Counted from the first letter of the stretch, positions 8,619-17,964 are shown. The stretch: DNA of 64,000 nucleotides from Sphingosinicella sp. (GCA_013816585.1 JACDEE010000002.1:124001-188000); one strand, 5' to 3'. Numbers and translations: made by a program. Notes: generated from the sequence alone by a model not told the origin.

Positions 8619-9916
8619 GCATATTCGACCGGTCGGCTGACGAAGATGTCAGCCGCGGCGCTCGCGCCATCATCGCGCTTCCCGATCTTGGCGGGGAGGC
8701 GAGGCGTGATGTAGAGGCACGCCTGGACGAAGCGACCGGCCTTGCCGAAGCGATTGGCGTGGTCGTCGCCGAGCGCCTGCACTTCAAGATAAGATCGCCA
8801 AAGCCGGCGACCTTGTTCGGGTCCGGACAGGTCGAATCAATCGCGGCCGCTGCTGCTGAGGTGGAGGCCGAGCTCATCATCGTGGATGCGGCGATCACGC
8901 CGATACAGCAGAAGAATCTGGAAAGCGCCACCAAGACCAAGGTGATCGACCGGACAGGGCTTATTCTGGAAATTTTCGGCGAGCGAGCGGCCACGTCGGA
9001 AGGGCGCCTTCAAGTGGAATTGGCCCATCTCGATTATCAGGCAGGCCGCCTGGTCCGGTCCTGGACCCACCTTGAGCGGCAGCGCGGTGGTTTTGGCTTC
9101 CTCGGCGGTCCCGGTGAAACCCAGATCGAGGCGGACAGGCGAATGATCCGCGACCGCATGGCGAAGCTTCGCAAGGAGCTGGAGCAGGTGACCCGCACTC
9201 GCGCGCTGCACCGCGCCCGGCGACAGCGGGCACCCTGGCCCGTAATTGCCCTGGTCGGTTATACCAACGCCGGAAAGTCCACGCTTTTCAACCGCATGAC
9301 GGAAGCTGACGTCATGGCGGAGAATTTGCTTTTCGCCACTTTGGATCCGACCATGCGCGAAATCGCCATGCCCGGGATCGAAAAGGCCATATTGTCGGAT
9401 ACGGTAGGCTTCATCTCGAACCTTCCCACCCAATTGATCGCGGCTTTCCGGGCCACGCTCGAGGAAGTCATTTCGGCCGATCTGATCATCCACGTACGCG
9501 ACATCTCGCATCCGGACACCGACGCGCAGCGGATGGATGTCGAACAGGTGCTGACCGACATCGGCGCCGCGGGCGAGGGGAAGGCACCCCTGATCGAGGC
9601 CTGGAACAAGATCGACCTGCTGGACGACGAGGAGATCAGCAGGGTTCAGGCGGAAGCCGTGCGCCGCGAGGATGTGATTTTGATCTCAGCGCTCTCGGGA
9701 CAGGGGCTGGAATCACTATTCGCCTGTGCCGTGTCGAAGCTCAGCGAAGGCAATCAGATACGCAAGGTCACTTTGCCCGTAGGCGCGGGGGAGGCGATTG
9801 CGTGGCTCCATTCCAATGGCGAGATAGTCGGTCAGCGGCGGCGGGACCTTCAGACGGATTATGAAGTGCGCCTGTCGGATACCGACTGGGCTCGCTTCCA
9901 GGCGCATTTCAGCTAG
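8615..9916 (+). CDS. hflX: GTPase HflX, probable CTG start
   Basis: Ribosome-associated GTPase that splits stalled or heat-damaged 70S particles. Visible are the N-terminal glycine-rich [15 protein letters not shown], the G1 loop [13 protein letters not shown]3 DTVGF and G4 NKID. The track begins at GTG 8759, but homologous sequence continues upstream ([20 protein letters not shown]). No ATG, GTG or TTG occurs in that frame before the gene enters hfq. CTG 8615 overlaps the hfq stop as CTGA and sits eight bases after GGAG, giving 433 residues, the normal length. hfq-hflX adjacency is widely conserved. Its stop shares CTAG with convergent mazG. Confidence 0.9.
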   Translation: MSIFDRSADEDVSRGARAIIALPDLGGEARRDVEARLDEATGLAEAIGVVVAERLHFKIRSPKPATLFGSGQVESIAAAAAEVEAELIIVDAAITPIQQKNLESATKTKVIDRTGLILEIFGERAATSEGRLQVELAHLDYQAGRLVRSWTHLERQRGGFGFLGGPGETQIEADRRMIRDRMAKLRKELEQVTRTRALHRARRQRAPWPVIALVGYTNAGKSTLFNRMTEADVMAENLLFATLDPTMREIAMPGIEKAILSDTVGFISNLPTQLIAAFRATLEEVISADLIIHVRDISHPDTDAQRMDVEQVLTDIGAAGEGKAPLIEAWNKIDLLDDEEISRVQAEAVRREDVILISALSGQGLESLFACAVSKLSEGNQIRKVTLPVGAGEAIAWLHSNGEIVGQRRRDLQTDYEVRLSDTDWARFQAHFS

Positions 9917-10677
9917 GATTTCAGCTCTTTCTTGGCGCGCTGCCAAAGGTTTTCCAGCGAATCGATGTGCATGTCGCCCAAAGGCCCGTCAGCCAATTGC
10001 TCAACCTTTCGGAACCGTGCCTCGAAGCGCGCGGAAGCTTCACGCAGGGCGGTTTCGGGGTCTATGTCGAGGTGCCGGGCATAATTGACCATTGAAAAGA
10101 GCAGGTCGCCCACCTCCGCACTTCGCTCGTCCTGCGTTTCCGCGGCGTCTATCTCGCTCAATTCCTCGTCAATCTTGCGGCGCGGCCCGTCGGAATCGGG
10201 CCAGTCGAACCCCACTCGCGAAGCCCGGCGCTGCAGCTTTTCCGCGCGTTTCAGCGCGGGGAGGGCCAGGGCGACATGGGCGAGGGCGCTTTGGTCCTCC
10301 CGTTCACCACGCTCGGCCGCCTTGAGGGCTTCCCAGCCGGGACTCTCATCTTCATCGCCAAATATGTGCGGATGCCGGCGGACCATCTTCGCGCATATCG
10401 AGCGGAGGACGTCTTCGATGGCGAAGGCGCCCGATTCCTCCGCCATTCGGGCGTGGTAGACGATCTGAAGCTGGAGGTCGCCGAGCTCGTCCTGCAGATC
10501 CGCCATGTCGCCGCGCTGGATCGCATCGGCGACTTCATAGGCCTCTTCGACCGTGTAGGGCGCAATCGTTTCGAACGTCTGTTCACGGTCCCAGCTGCAG
10601 CCATTCACCGGATCCCGCAACCGCCGCATGATCTCGACCAGATCGGCGAGAGCGGAATTGCCTTTGCAAACGTCCAT
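9913..10677 (-). CDS. mazG: Nucleoside triphosphate pyrophosphohydrolase MazG
   Basis: House-cleaning enzyme that hydrolyses (d)NTPs to NMP and PPi. Two MazG repeats are visible. The first carries LRDPVNGCSWDREQTFETI and EEAYEVADAI, then DLQDELGDLQLQIVYHARMA with the EExxE/ExxD metal ligands. The second carries KIDEELSEIDAAE and AEVGDLLFSMVNYAR. The start is uncertain: ATGs at 10704, 10686 and 10677 are all possible and none has an ideal ribosome site. I use 10677 because it leaves a typical N-terminus. The track start at 10779 would run into the divergent DUF2200 gene. Confidence 0.92.
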   Translation of the reverse strand: MDVCKGNSALADLVEIMRRLRDPVNGCSWDREQTFETIAPYTVEEAYEVADAIQRGDMADLQDELGDLQLQIVYHARMAEESGAFAIEDVLRSICAKMVRRHPHIFGDEDESPGWEALKAAERGEREDQSALAHVALALPALKRAEKLQRRASRVGFDWPDSDGPRRKIDEELSEIDAAETQDERSAEVGDLLFSMVNYARHLDIDPETALREASARFEARFRKVEQLADGPLGDMHIDSLENLWQRAKKELKS

Positions 10678-10767
10678 ACCCGACATGATCCTTGTTGACG
10701 TCATCCTGGAAAGGACTTCTCTCCAACGATATCTAAGCCTCGAAAGGCCGAGAAAGGTTAAACGAGA

Positions 10768-11121
10768 ATGGCGAAGCATCGGATTTATTCAACCAGCGTC
10801 TCCAGCGTCTATCCCCATTATGTCGCCAAGGCCGAGAAAAAGGGACGCACCAAAGCCGAGGTCGACGAAATATTCCGATGGCTGAGCGGACATAGCCAGA
10901 AGTCGCTGGACGACACGTTGGCAAAGGGAACCAGTTTTGAAGATTTTTTCGCGCACGCGCCCCGGATGAACCCGTCGCGGTCACTGATAACCGGCGTGAT
11001 CTGCGGCGTTCGACTGGAGGAAATCGAAGAGACGATTATGCGCGAGATCCGTTATCTGGACAAATTAATCGACGAACTCGCCAAGGGAAAGACGATGGAG
11101 AAAATACTTCGTACCCCATAG
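10768..11121 (+). CDS. DUF2200 family protein
   Basis: A 117-residue cytoplasmic protein I recognise as DUF2200. It matches in the opening [21 protein letters not shown] and in the segments [26 protein letters not shown] and [14 protein letters not shown]. The family has no established function that I know of. No signal peptide or membrane segment is present, and the protein is rich in lysine and acidic residues. AAAGG lies ten bases before the ATG. It is divergent from mazG and stands alone, followed by a 198-base AT-rich gap. Confidence 0.85.
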   Translation: MAKHRIYSTSVSSVYPHYVAKAEKKGRTKAEVDEIFRWLSGHSQKSLDDTLAKGTSFEDFFAHAPRMNPSRSLITGVICGVRLEEIEETIMREIRYLDKLIDELAKGKTMEKILRTP

Positions 11122-11319
11122 TCTTGACCGTGAGGGGAGCGAACGACGCCTGAGCAGTGATCCCGGAACATGGCAACGGCACAATTCAATGTCCGATAAT
11201 ATACATTATGTAAAATTTGTATCCGTTTTCGAACATGGAAGCTGGGCTGAGCGCAAAATAAAAGGCAGCCCCCTCAATTGATTACGCCGCAGGACTAGAT
11301 GCAAGCGCCAAGGCGACAA
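11122..11319. other. Convergent intergenic gap, AT-rich
   Basis: No gene was found between DUF2200 and the protease gene, which converge here. A stretch around 11195-11225 is strikingly AT-rich for this genome and contains ATAAT-N4-ATTAT. I see no convincing Rho-independent terminator and no conserved ORF. A small RNA is possible but unsupported. Confidence 0.3.
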
Positions 11320-11919
11320 TCAAGGCGTCAGAATGAGATTGGTGCCTTCCACTCGCCAGCCGGAAAGCGATGAGAGGAAGTTCATGCCGAGCACATTCAT
11401 GTCGCCAAACGCCTCGGAGACATGGACGGCAAAATCTTCCCGCTCGATCTGCCCGACCTGAAGATTTTCGACCCGCGCCCGCTGTACGGTTATGCTGCCA
11501 TTCGCGGTGTTCACCAGTACGGGAAAGCCGCCGCCGACCCGAATATTGGCCTGGCGCGCGGTTTCGGCCGAAATGCTGGTCGTCGTGGCGCCGCTATCGA
11601 TCAGGAACCGCACAATCTGGCCGTTCAATTGCGCGTTTACCCAGAAATGGCCATCAGGCGATTGCCTGATGCGAAGGTCTCCGCCCACCTGGACGCCGCC
11701 TTGCTCGGCCCGGCTTTCATCCATGACTCGCTTTCCGAGCCGCAAAATATCGTCTTTGAGCGCAAACAGGACGAATATAAGCAAGAAGATGATGATCCAG
11801 CCTGCCATCATCTTGAACCCCTGGCGCATCGGAATTCCGCGGACCATAAGGCCACTGGCCACCAGGATGATACACAGAATAAGGTAAACAAGTTCAGGTG
11901 TTTGGCCACCGCCGCTCAT
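11320..11919 (-). CDS. Membrane-anchored retropepsin-like aspartic protease
   Basis: A 199-residue clan AA (TIGR02281-like) protease. Two hydrophobic segments (about 10-28 and 37-55) anchor the N-terminus. The single catalytic motif FLIDSGATTTSIS follows, and LGMNFLSSL closes the fold. With one DSGA motif per chain the active enzyme should be a homodimer, as in retropepsins. The substrate is unknown. It is the last gene of the dacC-type to protease minus-strand operon, and its ATG overlaps the stop of the upstream MBL gene (ATGA). Confidence 0.85.
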   Translation of the reverse strand: MSGGGQTPELVYLILCIILVASGLMVRGIPMRQGFKMMAGWIIIFLLIFVLFALKDDILRLGKRVMDESRAEQGGVQVGGDLRIRQSPDGHFWVNAQLNGQIVRFLIDSGATTTSISAETARQANIRVGGGFPVLVNTANGSITVQRARVENLQVGQIEREDFAVHVSEAFGDMNVLGMNFLSSLSGWRVEGTNLILTP

Positions 11920-12680
11920 AGTCTAACCTCAAGCCCATCATGTCCGGGAACGACAATGTCCGGCAGTTCGGCGCAAAGCGTCTCATAATCCATCGACTGG
12001 TCCATATGGGTCAGGATGGCCATGCCGGGGTTGATGATCCCGATCCAGTCCAGCGTCCGGGCGAGATGAGGATGGGTTGGATGCGGATGGCGGCGCAGGG
12101 CATCCACGACCCATAAGTCGACGTTTCGGAAGAGCTCGACCATCTCATCGGTGAGGATATTGAAATCGGTCGAATAAGCGATCGATTTTCCCTCCGCATC
12201 GAAGCGGATCCCGGCGGAGGTTATTTCGCCATGTGGTTGGTCCACGATCCGGACCCGGATGCCGCCTATTTCCATCTCATCGGGGAGCAGGGCGGCGGTG
12301 ACGACCGGCGGATACCCTCCCTTCCCCTCGAAGGCATAATCAAAGCGGTGGGTGAGTGTCTCCAGCGTATCGCGCCTCGCGAAGCCTGCCACGGGAGCCC
12401 CTTTGGCGTGGAACAGCTGCCTCAGATCATCGATGCCGTGGCAATGGTCGGCATGATCGTGGGTCCATAACAAAGCCGTCACGTCCGTGATTTTGGCGTC
12501 AAGCAGCTGTTCGCGAAGATCGGGGCTGGTATCGACCAACATCCTGGTGTCGCCATGGGTCACAAGGATGGAAGCCCTGCGCCGCCGGTTCTTCGGATTG
12601 GCAGGATCGCAATCGCCCCAATCGTTGCCGACCCGGGGCACGCCCGATGAAGTGCCGCAGCCGAGGATGCGGACCTGCAT
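11916..12680 (-). CDS. MBL-fold metal-dependent hydrolase (PhnP-like)
   Basis: A 254-residue metallo-beta-lactamase fold protein. Metal ligands are visible in WTHDHADHCHGIDDLR, in VDQPHGEITSAGIRF, in YSTDFNIL and in the final GHDGLEVRL. It begins with RILGCGTSSGVPRVG, typical of PhnP-type phosphodiesterases that open cyclic ribose phosphates. There is no phn cluster nearby, so a general cyclic-phosphodiesterase or RNase-Z-like role is as likely. In alphaproteobacteria this gene commonly follows metG and tatD, as it does here. Confidence 0.85.
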   Translation of the reverse strand: MQVRILGCGTSSGVPRVGNDWGDCDPANPKNRRRRASILVTHGDTRMLVDTSPDLREQLLDAKITDVTALLWTHDHADHCHGIDDLRQLFHAKGAPVAGFARRDTLETLTHRFDYAFEGKGGYPPVVTAALLPDEMEIGGIRVRIVDQPHGEITSAGIRFDAEGKSIAYSTDFNILTDEMVELFRNVDLWVVDALRRHPHPTHPHLARTLDWIGIINPGMAILTHMDQSMDYETLCAELPDIVVPGHDGLEVRL

Positions 12681-12681
12681 G

Positions 12682-13458
12682 TCAGTTGCGCGTCTTTGCG
12701 AATAATTTGCCGAAATTGGACGACGTATATCGGGAAAGCTCTTCCAGGCTTTCGGACCGAAGATCGGCGAGGAACCGCGCGGTGTCGGCGACGAAGGCCG
12801 GCTCGCAGGGCTTTCCCCGGTGCGGAACGGGAGCGAGGAAGGGAGAATCGGTTTCGATCAACAGGCGTTCGGCAGGAAGGCTGCGGGCCGTTCCCTGCAA
12901 ATCCCGTGCGTTCTTGAACGTCACGATGCCGGATATCGAGATGTAGAAGCCGAGGCCGAGCGCCTTCTGCGCAAAATCGGCACTGGCGGTGAAGCAGTGA
13001 ATGACTCCGGTGAACGCCCCCTTGTCCATCTCGTCGGCTAGGATGCGATACGTATCCTCCTCGGCCTCGCGGGTGTGGACGATGATCGGCAGGCCCGTTT
13101 CCCGTGCCGCGACGATATGCGAACGGAAGCTCGCCCGCTGACGATCGCGATCCGATCGGTCATAATAGAAATCCAGCCCGCTTTCGCCGATGCCCACCAC
13201 CCTCGGATGCCGGGCCCGATCGATCAAAGTCGTGGCCTCGACATCGGGATGAATGTCGGCCTCATGCGGGTGGATCCCCACCGATGCCCAGACATCCTCT
13301 TCTCGGTCGGCCACGCCGATGACATCGTCCCATTCGCTGGCGCGGGTCGAAATGTTCAGCATTGTGGTAACGCCGGCAGCGCGGGCGCGCTCGAGCACTC
13401 CGGCCTGATCCTCGACCAGGCCCTTATAGTTCAAATGGCAGTGGCTATCGATGAACAT
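12682..13458 (-). CDS. TatD family metal-dependent DNase/hydrolase
   Basis: A 258-residue TIM-barrel amidohydrolase. It shows the N-terminal FIDSHCHLNYKGL metal-binding HxH, GESGLDFYYD, HTREAEEDT and the C-terminal LLIETDSPFLAP. TatD homologs are 3'-5' exonucleases or DNases linked to DNA repair and quality control. The ATG overlaps the metG stop by one base (TGATG), and the MBL gene follows after one base, so the three are translationally coupled. The exact substrate is unknown. Confidence 0.92.
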   Translation of the reverse strand: MFIDSHCHLNYKGLVEDQAGVLERARAAGVTTMLNISTRASEWDDVIGVADREEDVWASVGIHPHEADIHPDVEATTLIDRARHPRVVGIGESGLDFYYDRSDRDRQRASFRSHIVAARETGLPIIVHTREAEEDTYRILADEMDKGAFTGVIHCFTASADFAQKALGLGFYISISGIVTFKNARDLQGTARSLPAERLLIETDSPFLAPVPHRGKPCEPAFVADTARFLADLRSESLEELSRYTSSNFGKLFAKTRN

Positions 13459-15017
13459 CAGGCCTCCGCGGGTAGTTCCAGCCTGGGGAAGATGGGGGTC
13501 GGCAGCGCCAGGCGGAAGCCGGAATCGGCGAGCCGCTTGTAGCTGTCCGTTTCCCCAAGGGCAGCAAAGCTCCGCTCCGCCTCGGGAATGCCCATCTGGT
13601 CGAGCAGTCTGGCGGACGAATCCGGAATGACGGGCTGGATCGCGATGGCCAGGTCACGAATGGCGACATAAAGCGTTCCGAGTACGGCCGTCATACGATC
13701 GGGATCGGTTTTGCGGAGCGTCCAAGGTGCCTGGGTATCGATATATTGGTTGCAGGCAAACACCGCCCTCAGCCACGCTTCGATGCCTTGCGAAAGGGCC
13801 AGGTCACCAAAGGCATCGCCCATTTCGGTCCGGGTAGCGGATATTATGGTCGCCAGCAGGTCCGCGTCGACCGGATCGCCCTTCCCGCCTATGGGAAGCA
13901 CGCCGTCGCAATTCTTGGCGATGAACGACAAAGTACGCTGGGCCAGATTGCCGAAGCTGTTGGCGAGATCGGCATTCACGCGCGTGACGATCGCTTCCGC
14001 GCTATAGCTTCCATCCTGGCCGAACGTGACGTCACGCAGCAGGAAGTATCGCAATTGGTCCACTCCGAAAGCGTCGGCAAGCGCCAGGGGATCGACCACA
14101 TTGCCGACCGACTTGGACATTTTCTCCCCCCGATGGAGGAGAAAGCCGTGGCCGAATACCTGGGAGGGAAGCGGGATTCCCGCGGACATCAGGAAGGCCG
14201 GCCAATAAACCGCGTGGAAACGGATGATATCCTTTCCGATAATGTGTACATCCGCTGGCCAATATCGCTTATAAGCATCTGTATTATCTGGATAACCAAC
14301 GCCAGTCAGGTAATTGGTGAGCGCATCCACCCAGACGTACATTACGTGATTTTCCGACCCCGGCACCTTCACGCCCCAGTCGAAGCTGGTGCGCGATATG
14401 GAAAGATCGGACAGGCCGCCTTCGACGAACCTCATGACTTCATTGCGGCGCGCGTCGGGGCGCACGAAGTCCGGATTGTCCCGATAGTGAGCGAGCAAAG
14501 GCTCCTGATATTTGGACAGCCGGAAAAACCAGCTTTCTTCCACCGTCCACTCGACTTCTGTGCCCTGCGGGGACAGACGCTCGCCGCTATCGGCCAGGAC
14601 GAGCTCCTTTTCGTCATAATAAGCTTCGTCCCGAACCGAATACCAACCCTCGTAGCGGTCGAGGTAGATGTCGCCTTTATCCACCATGGCCTGCCAGATG
14701 GCCTTGCTCGCTACATGGTGGACCGGTTCGGTGGTCCGGATGAACCGATCGTAACTGACGTTGAGCCGGTCATCCATCGCCTTGAAATGAGCCGACATTT
14801 CTGCCGCCAGTGCGGCCGGCTCGACGCTCTGGTCGCGCGCTGCCTGCGCCATTTTCAGGCCATGTTCGTCGGTGCCGGTCAGGAAGAAGACATCACGGCC
14901 CTTCTGGCGCTGGAACCGCGCGATGGCGTCGGCAGCGATCGCTTCATAGGCATGGCCGATATGTGGGCGGCCATTGGGATAGCTGATCGCGGTGGTGATA
15001 TAAAATGGCTTGGACAT
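13458..15017 (-). CDS. metG: Methionyl-tRNA synthetase
   Basis: Class I synthetase charging tRNA-Met. HIGH appears as PNGRPHIGHAYEA and KMSKS as GEKMSKSVGN. The 519-residue length and the lack of a C-terminal EMAP-like tRNA-binding domain fit the short alphaproteobacterial type. I start at ATG 15017 (MSKPFYITTAISYPNGRP) rather than the track's 15053, since the first 12 residues are unlike the family. A promoter-like pair lies directly upstream. holB, ahead on the same strand, ends 75 bases before it. Confidence 0.96.
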   Translation of the reverse strand: MSKPFYITTAISYPNGRPHIGHAYEAIAADAIARFQRQKGRDVFFLTGTDEHGLKMAQAARDQSVEPAALAAEMSAHFKAMDDRLNVSYDRFIRTTEPVHHVASKAIWQAMVDKGDIYLDRYEGWYSVRDEAYYDEKELVLADSGERLSPQGTEVEWTVEESWFFRLSKYQEPLLAHYRDNPDFVRPDARRNEVMRFVEGGLSDLSISRTSFDWGVKVPGSENHVMYVWVDALTNYLTGVGYPDNTDAYKRYWPADVHIIGKDIIRFHAVYWPAFLMSAGIPLPSQVFGHGFLLHRGEKMSKSVGNVVDPLALADAFGVDQLRYFLLRDVTFGQDGSYSAEAIVTRVNADLANSFGNLAQRTLSFIAKNCDGVLPIGGKGDPVDADLLATIISATRTEMGDAFGDLALSQGIEAWLRAVFACNQYIDTQAPWTLRKTDPDRMTAVLGTLYVAIRDLAIAIQPVIPDSSARLLDQMGIPEAERSFAALGETDSYKRLADSGFRLALPTPIFPRLELPAEA

Positions 15018-15025
15018 CCGCTGGG

Positions 15026-15053
15026 GACATAGAGAGTTTTCGCGCGACCTCAA
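15026..15053 (-). promoter_or_regulatory. Candidate promoter for metG
   Basis: On the minus strand, TTGAGG (15053-15048), a 16-base spacer and TATGTC (15031-15026) lie immediately before the metG start. The pair is close to the ATG, so the leader would be only a few bases long. Assigned by eye. Confidence 0.35.
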
Positions 15054-15092
15054 CCCGCCTGCGCGGCGGATTCCGAACCAGTGCTGTTGGCG

Positions 15093-16067
15093 CTATCGAA
15101 CGGGGGCGAGCGAGGCGAGCATCCCAGCCAGCTCGAACGTGACGCTTTGCGGATCGAGCGAAAGGCGGGCAGCGCTCGCTGCAAGGTTGGAAGCGCGTTC
15201 CCACGTCGCGAGCGCTTCCGCGAGCGGATCTCCGCGCCGTTGCTTGGCCAGTTCCGCAATCAGCGAAGGCGCGCGGCGCAGGAATATCTCGTAACGAGGC
15301 TGGGCAGACTTAAGCGCGAGGCTTTGGGCAAGGGCGCTGCGCCGGGCATTGGTCGGATCGCCCCTGGACGCGATTTCCGAAAGCGCCTTGTTCATCACAT
15401 CCACTTCGAGGCCGCGAAACGCGACCGCGCGACCGGGCGAACCCTCCCCCGCCTCGGACAAAGCTTTGATTTCCTGGTCATCTGCGTCGGGAAGCGCGCC
15501 GCGCAACGCTGCCATCATGGCGTCATCGCCCAGAGTGGAAAGGCGAAGCTGGCGGCAGCGCGAGCGGATCGTCGGCAACAGTCGCTCCGGGGTATGGCTT
15601 ACCAATAAAAACAAGCATTTGGCTGGCGGTTCTTCCAAATTCTTGAGCAGGGCGTTGGCAGCCGCGCGTTCCAGATCGTCGATCGAATCGATGACCACCA
15701 CCCGCCAGGGCGACATGGAGGCGGTGGTGGAAAAGAGTTTCGAAAGGCCCCTGACCTGATCGACGGTAATGCTTCGGGCCAGGTCGGCGCCCGTATCCCG
15801 CGGCAGCCGTTCCAGCCGCACCAGGTCCGGGTGGCTGCCCGCCTCTATCAACCTGGCGGTGGGATGATTGTCGGGGACATCGAGGCCCGCCGCGTCGACC
15901 GGGGGCCCGGCCGCTTCGGCCAATATGCGGAGCGCCGCCTTGTCCGCGAACAGGGCCTTGCCGACCCCTTCCCCACCGCTGATCAGCCAGGCATGGTGAA
16001 GGCGCCCCGCCGCCCAGCTGCCATGAAAGGTGGTGACGGCTTCGTCATGGCCGTGGAGCGGCGTCAA
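15093..16067 (-). CDS. holB: DNA polymerase III delta-prime subunit
   Basis: A 324-residue AAA+ clamp-loader subunit. It shows a Walker A (GGEGVGKALFADKAAL), a Walker B-like region (RVVVIDSIDDLERAAANALLK) and the SRC motif (LPTIRSRCRQLRLSTL) that supplies the trans-acting arginine. The four-cysteine zinc module of E. coli delta-prime is missing, which I believe is normal in alphaproteobacteria. Its ATG overlaps the tmk stop (ATGA). The tmk-holB-metG-tatD order is widely conserved. Confidence 0.93.
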   Translation of the reverse strand: MTPLHGHDEAVTTFHGSWAAGRLHHAWLISGGEGVGKALFADKAALRILAEAAGPPVDAAGLDVPDNHPTARLIEAGSHPDLVRLERLPRDTGADLARSITVDQVRGLSKLFSTTASMSPWRVVVIDSIDDLERAAANALLKNLEEPPAKCLFLLVSHTPERLLPTIRSRCRQLRLSTLGDDAMMAALRGALPDADDQEIKALSEAGEGSPGRAVAFRGLEVDVMNKALSEIASRGDPTNARRSALAQSLALKSAQPRYEIFLRRAPSLIAELAKQRRGDPLAEALATWERASNLAASAARLSLDPQSVTFELAGMLASLAPVR

Positions 16068-16699
16068 AGCAAATCTTCCAGCGCGGCGAGAAGCCTTGGC
16101 GTCACTTCTTCGGCCGATCCGCTAGCGTCGATCGTTCGAAAGCGTTCGGGTTCGCCCGATGCAAGGTCCGCAAAGGCTGAAGCCACCGCCTGATGGTAGG
16201 AGGCGTCTCGGGCGCCGATCCGGTCGGCGCTGTCACCGTCCCTCTGCATCGCGCGCTGCGCGGCTTCTTGCGGTCCGAGGTGAAGCAGAAGGGTTCGATC
16301 GGGAAGAAATCCCCCGCTGCCGACGTCATGAAGCGCGCGGACCTTTTCCACCCCCAGGCCGCCTGCTCCGCCTTGATAGGCGAGCGAACTGTCGAGGAAC
16401 CGGTCGCACAATACCCAGGCTCCGCGCCCCAAAGCGGGCTTTATGGTTTTGACGACATGATCTGCCCGGGCGGCGGCAAACAAAAGCGCCTCCGCACCAG
16501 AATTCCAGCGATCTTCATCGCCCTGAAGCAAAAGGGCGCGGATCGCCTCGGCGCCCTTGCTTCCGCCCGGTTCACGGGTTTCCACAACTTCGTGTCCCCG
16601 CGCTCGAATGAGGTCGGCAAGGCGACGGAGCTGGGTCGACTTGCCCGCCCCCTCCCCGCCTTCGAGCGTGATGAACCTGGCAAGGACCAATTCTGTCAC
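16064..16699 (-). CDS. tmk: Thymidylate kinase
   Basis: Phosphorylates dTMP to dTDP for DNA synthesis. Visible are the P-loop LEGGEGAGKSTQ, the substrate-site ETREPGG and the DR motif CDRFLDSSLAYQGG. There are 211 residues, the normal length. It begins three bases after the D,D-carboxypeptidase stop and overlaps holB by four bases, so the three are one transcription unit. Confidence 0.96.
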   Translation of the reverse strand: MTELVLARFITLEGGEGAGKSTQLRRLADLIRARGHEVVETREPGGSKGAEAIRALLLQGDEDRWNSGAEALLFAAARADHVVKTIKPALGRGAWVLCDRFLDSSLAYQGGAGGLGVEKVRALHDVGSGGFLPDRTLLLHLGPQEAAQRAMQRDGDSADRIGARDASYHQAVASAFADLASGEPERFRTIDASGSAEEVTPRLLAALEDLL

Positions 16700-16702
16700 C
16701 GA

Positions 16703-17875
16703 TCAGGCAAAGATCGAGGTGAGCGCCGTCCAAAAACGGCCGAAAAAGCCCGCTTCCTCCACATCATCCGCGGCGACCAGCGCCATGGTCTGCGGCGGAG
16801 TGTCTCCCGTCTGGACGACGAGATTGGCGATATGCTGACCTTTCTTGATCGGCGCCTTGATCGGGCCGTCATAAACGACCTTCACCCTGATATCGCCGTT
16901 CATGAGGCCGCCCGGCAGGGTGACGGCTAGATTGCGGGGCGCCACCAAAGCTACCTCATCCTCGCCGCCCAATTGAACCTTGGCATCCGCGACCTTCTCG
17001 CCCTGTTTGAACAGCGGCTGCGATTTCCAGGCGCGGAAGCCCCAGTTCATGAACTTGACGCTCTCGTCGATGCGCTGATTGTAGCTGCCAAGGCCCGCAA
17101 CCACCATGACCAGGCGGCGCCCATTCTGCTCGGCCGACCCGGTAAAGCCGTAGCCGGCCTCAGCGGTATGGCCGGTCTTGAGACCGTCGGCGCCCTGCAC
17201 CTTGCCCAGCAAGGGATTGCGATTCCCCTGGGTAATCGGCTGGTTGCCGCCGAGCGTCCGGCCCCAGGTAAAGCTCTCTTTCTGATAGAAAGCCTTGTAG
17301 AGATCCGGTGTCTCAAGGATCGTCGCTTCGGCCAGCAAAGCGAGATCGCGCGCGGTGGTAAAGGTCACTCCTTCGTCGGGCCAGCCATTCGAATTGCCGA
17401 AATTGCTGTTGTTCATGCCAAGCCTCTTGGCCTCGGCAGTCATCCGGGCGGCAAAGGCCTGCTCGGTTCCGGCAAGGCATTCTGCCAGCACGACGCTTGC
17501 ATCGTTGCCAGACAAAGTAACGACGCCATGCAGCAGATTTTCGACGCTTACCTGCTCGCCGGCCGACAGGAACATGGTAGAACCGGCTTCGGGACCGTGC
17601 CATTGCCGCCAGGTCTCGGGGCGCACCTGGCACATCTGATTGAGCTTGATCTCGCCCTGCTTGATGAGATGGAAGGCAAGATGGGTGGTCATCATCTTCG
17701 CCATCGAAGCGGGCGGTATGCGTCTGTCCGCATCCTTTGCGTAGAGGATTGCGCCGGAAGAGAGATCCTTCATGAAGGCGACCGGGGCGACGGTATCGAA
17801 AGGCGGTGCGGCAGCGCTGGCAGGAAGCGTCAGAGCAGTCGTTAAAGTGAGGAGAAACAGAGCATTACGCTTCAT
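16703..17875 (-). CDS. D-alanyl-D-alanine carboxypeptidase (PBP5/6 type)
   Basis: Periplasmic penicillin-binding protein that trims the terminal D-Ala from peptidoglycan stems. Signal peptide MKRNALFLLTLTTALTLPASA is followed by the SxxK motif S57-MAK-60, SGN in TLSGNDASV and KTG in GLKTGHT. A C-terminal beta-rich PBP5-like domain ends in a hydrophobic/aromatic segment (GFFGRFWTALTSIF) that may bind the membrane surface. It is 390 residues long and heads the tmk-holB-metG string, with an MltB-type lytic enzyme gene directly upstream. Confidence 0.93.
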   Translation of the reverse strand: MKRNALFLLTLTTALTLPASAAAPPFDTVAPVAFMKDLSSGAILYAKDADRRIPPASMAKMMTTHLAFHLIKQGEIKLNQMCQVRPETWRQWHGPEAGSTMFLSAGEQVSVENLLHGVVTLSGNDASVVLAECLAGTEQAFAARMTAEAKRLGMNNSNFGNSNGWPDEGVTFTTARDLALLAEATILETPDLYKAFYQKESFTWGRTLGGNQPITQGNRNPLLGKVQGADGLKTGHTAEAGYGFTGSAEQNGRRLVMVVAGLGSYNQRIDESVKFMNWGFRAWKSQPLFKQGEKVADAKVQLGGEDEVALVAPRNLAVTLPGGLMNGDIRVKVVYDGPIKAPIKKGQHIANLVVQTGDTPPQTMALVAADDVEEAGFFGRFWTALTSIFA

Positions 17876-17964
17876 AGTTCTGAGCCATCTTTTATCTATC
17901 GGATCGATTTCCGCGCCGGGAACGGGATATTCTTAAACGCTAAAGGCGGGCTCTGCCAGCGCCT

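Noticed and set aside
13746-15032. A 428-residue plus-strand ORF antisense to metG
   Set aside because: metG has full catalytic motifs on the minus strand; this frame has none.
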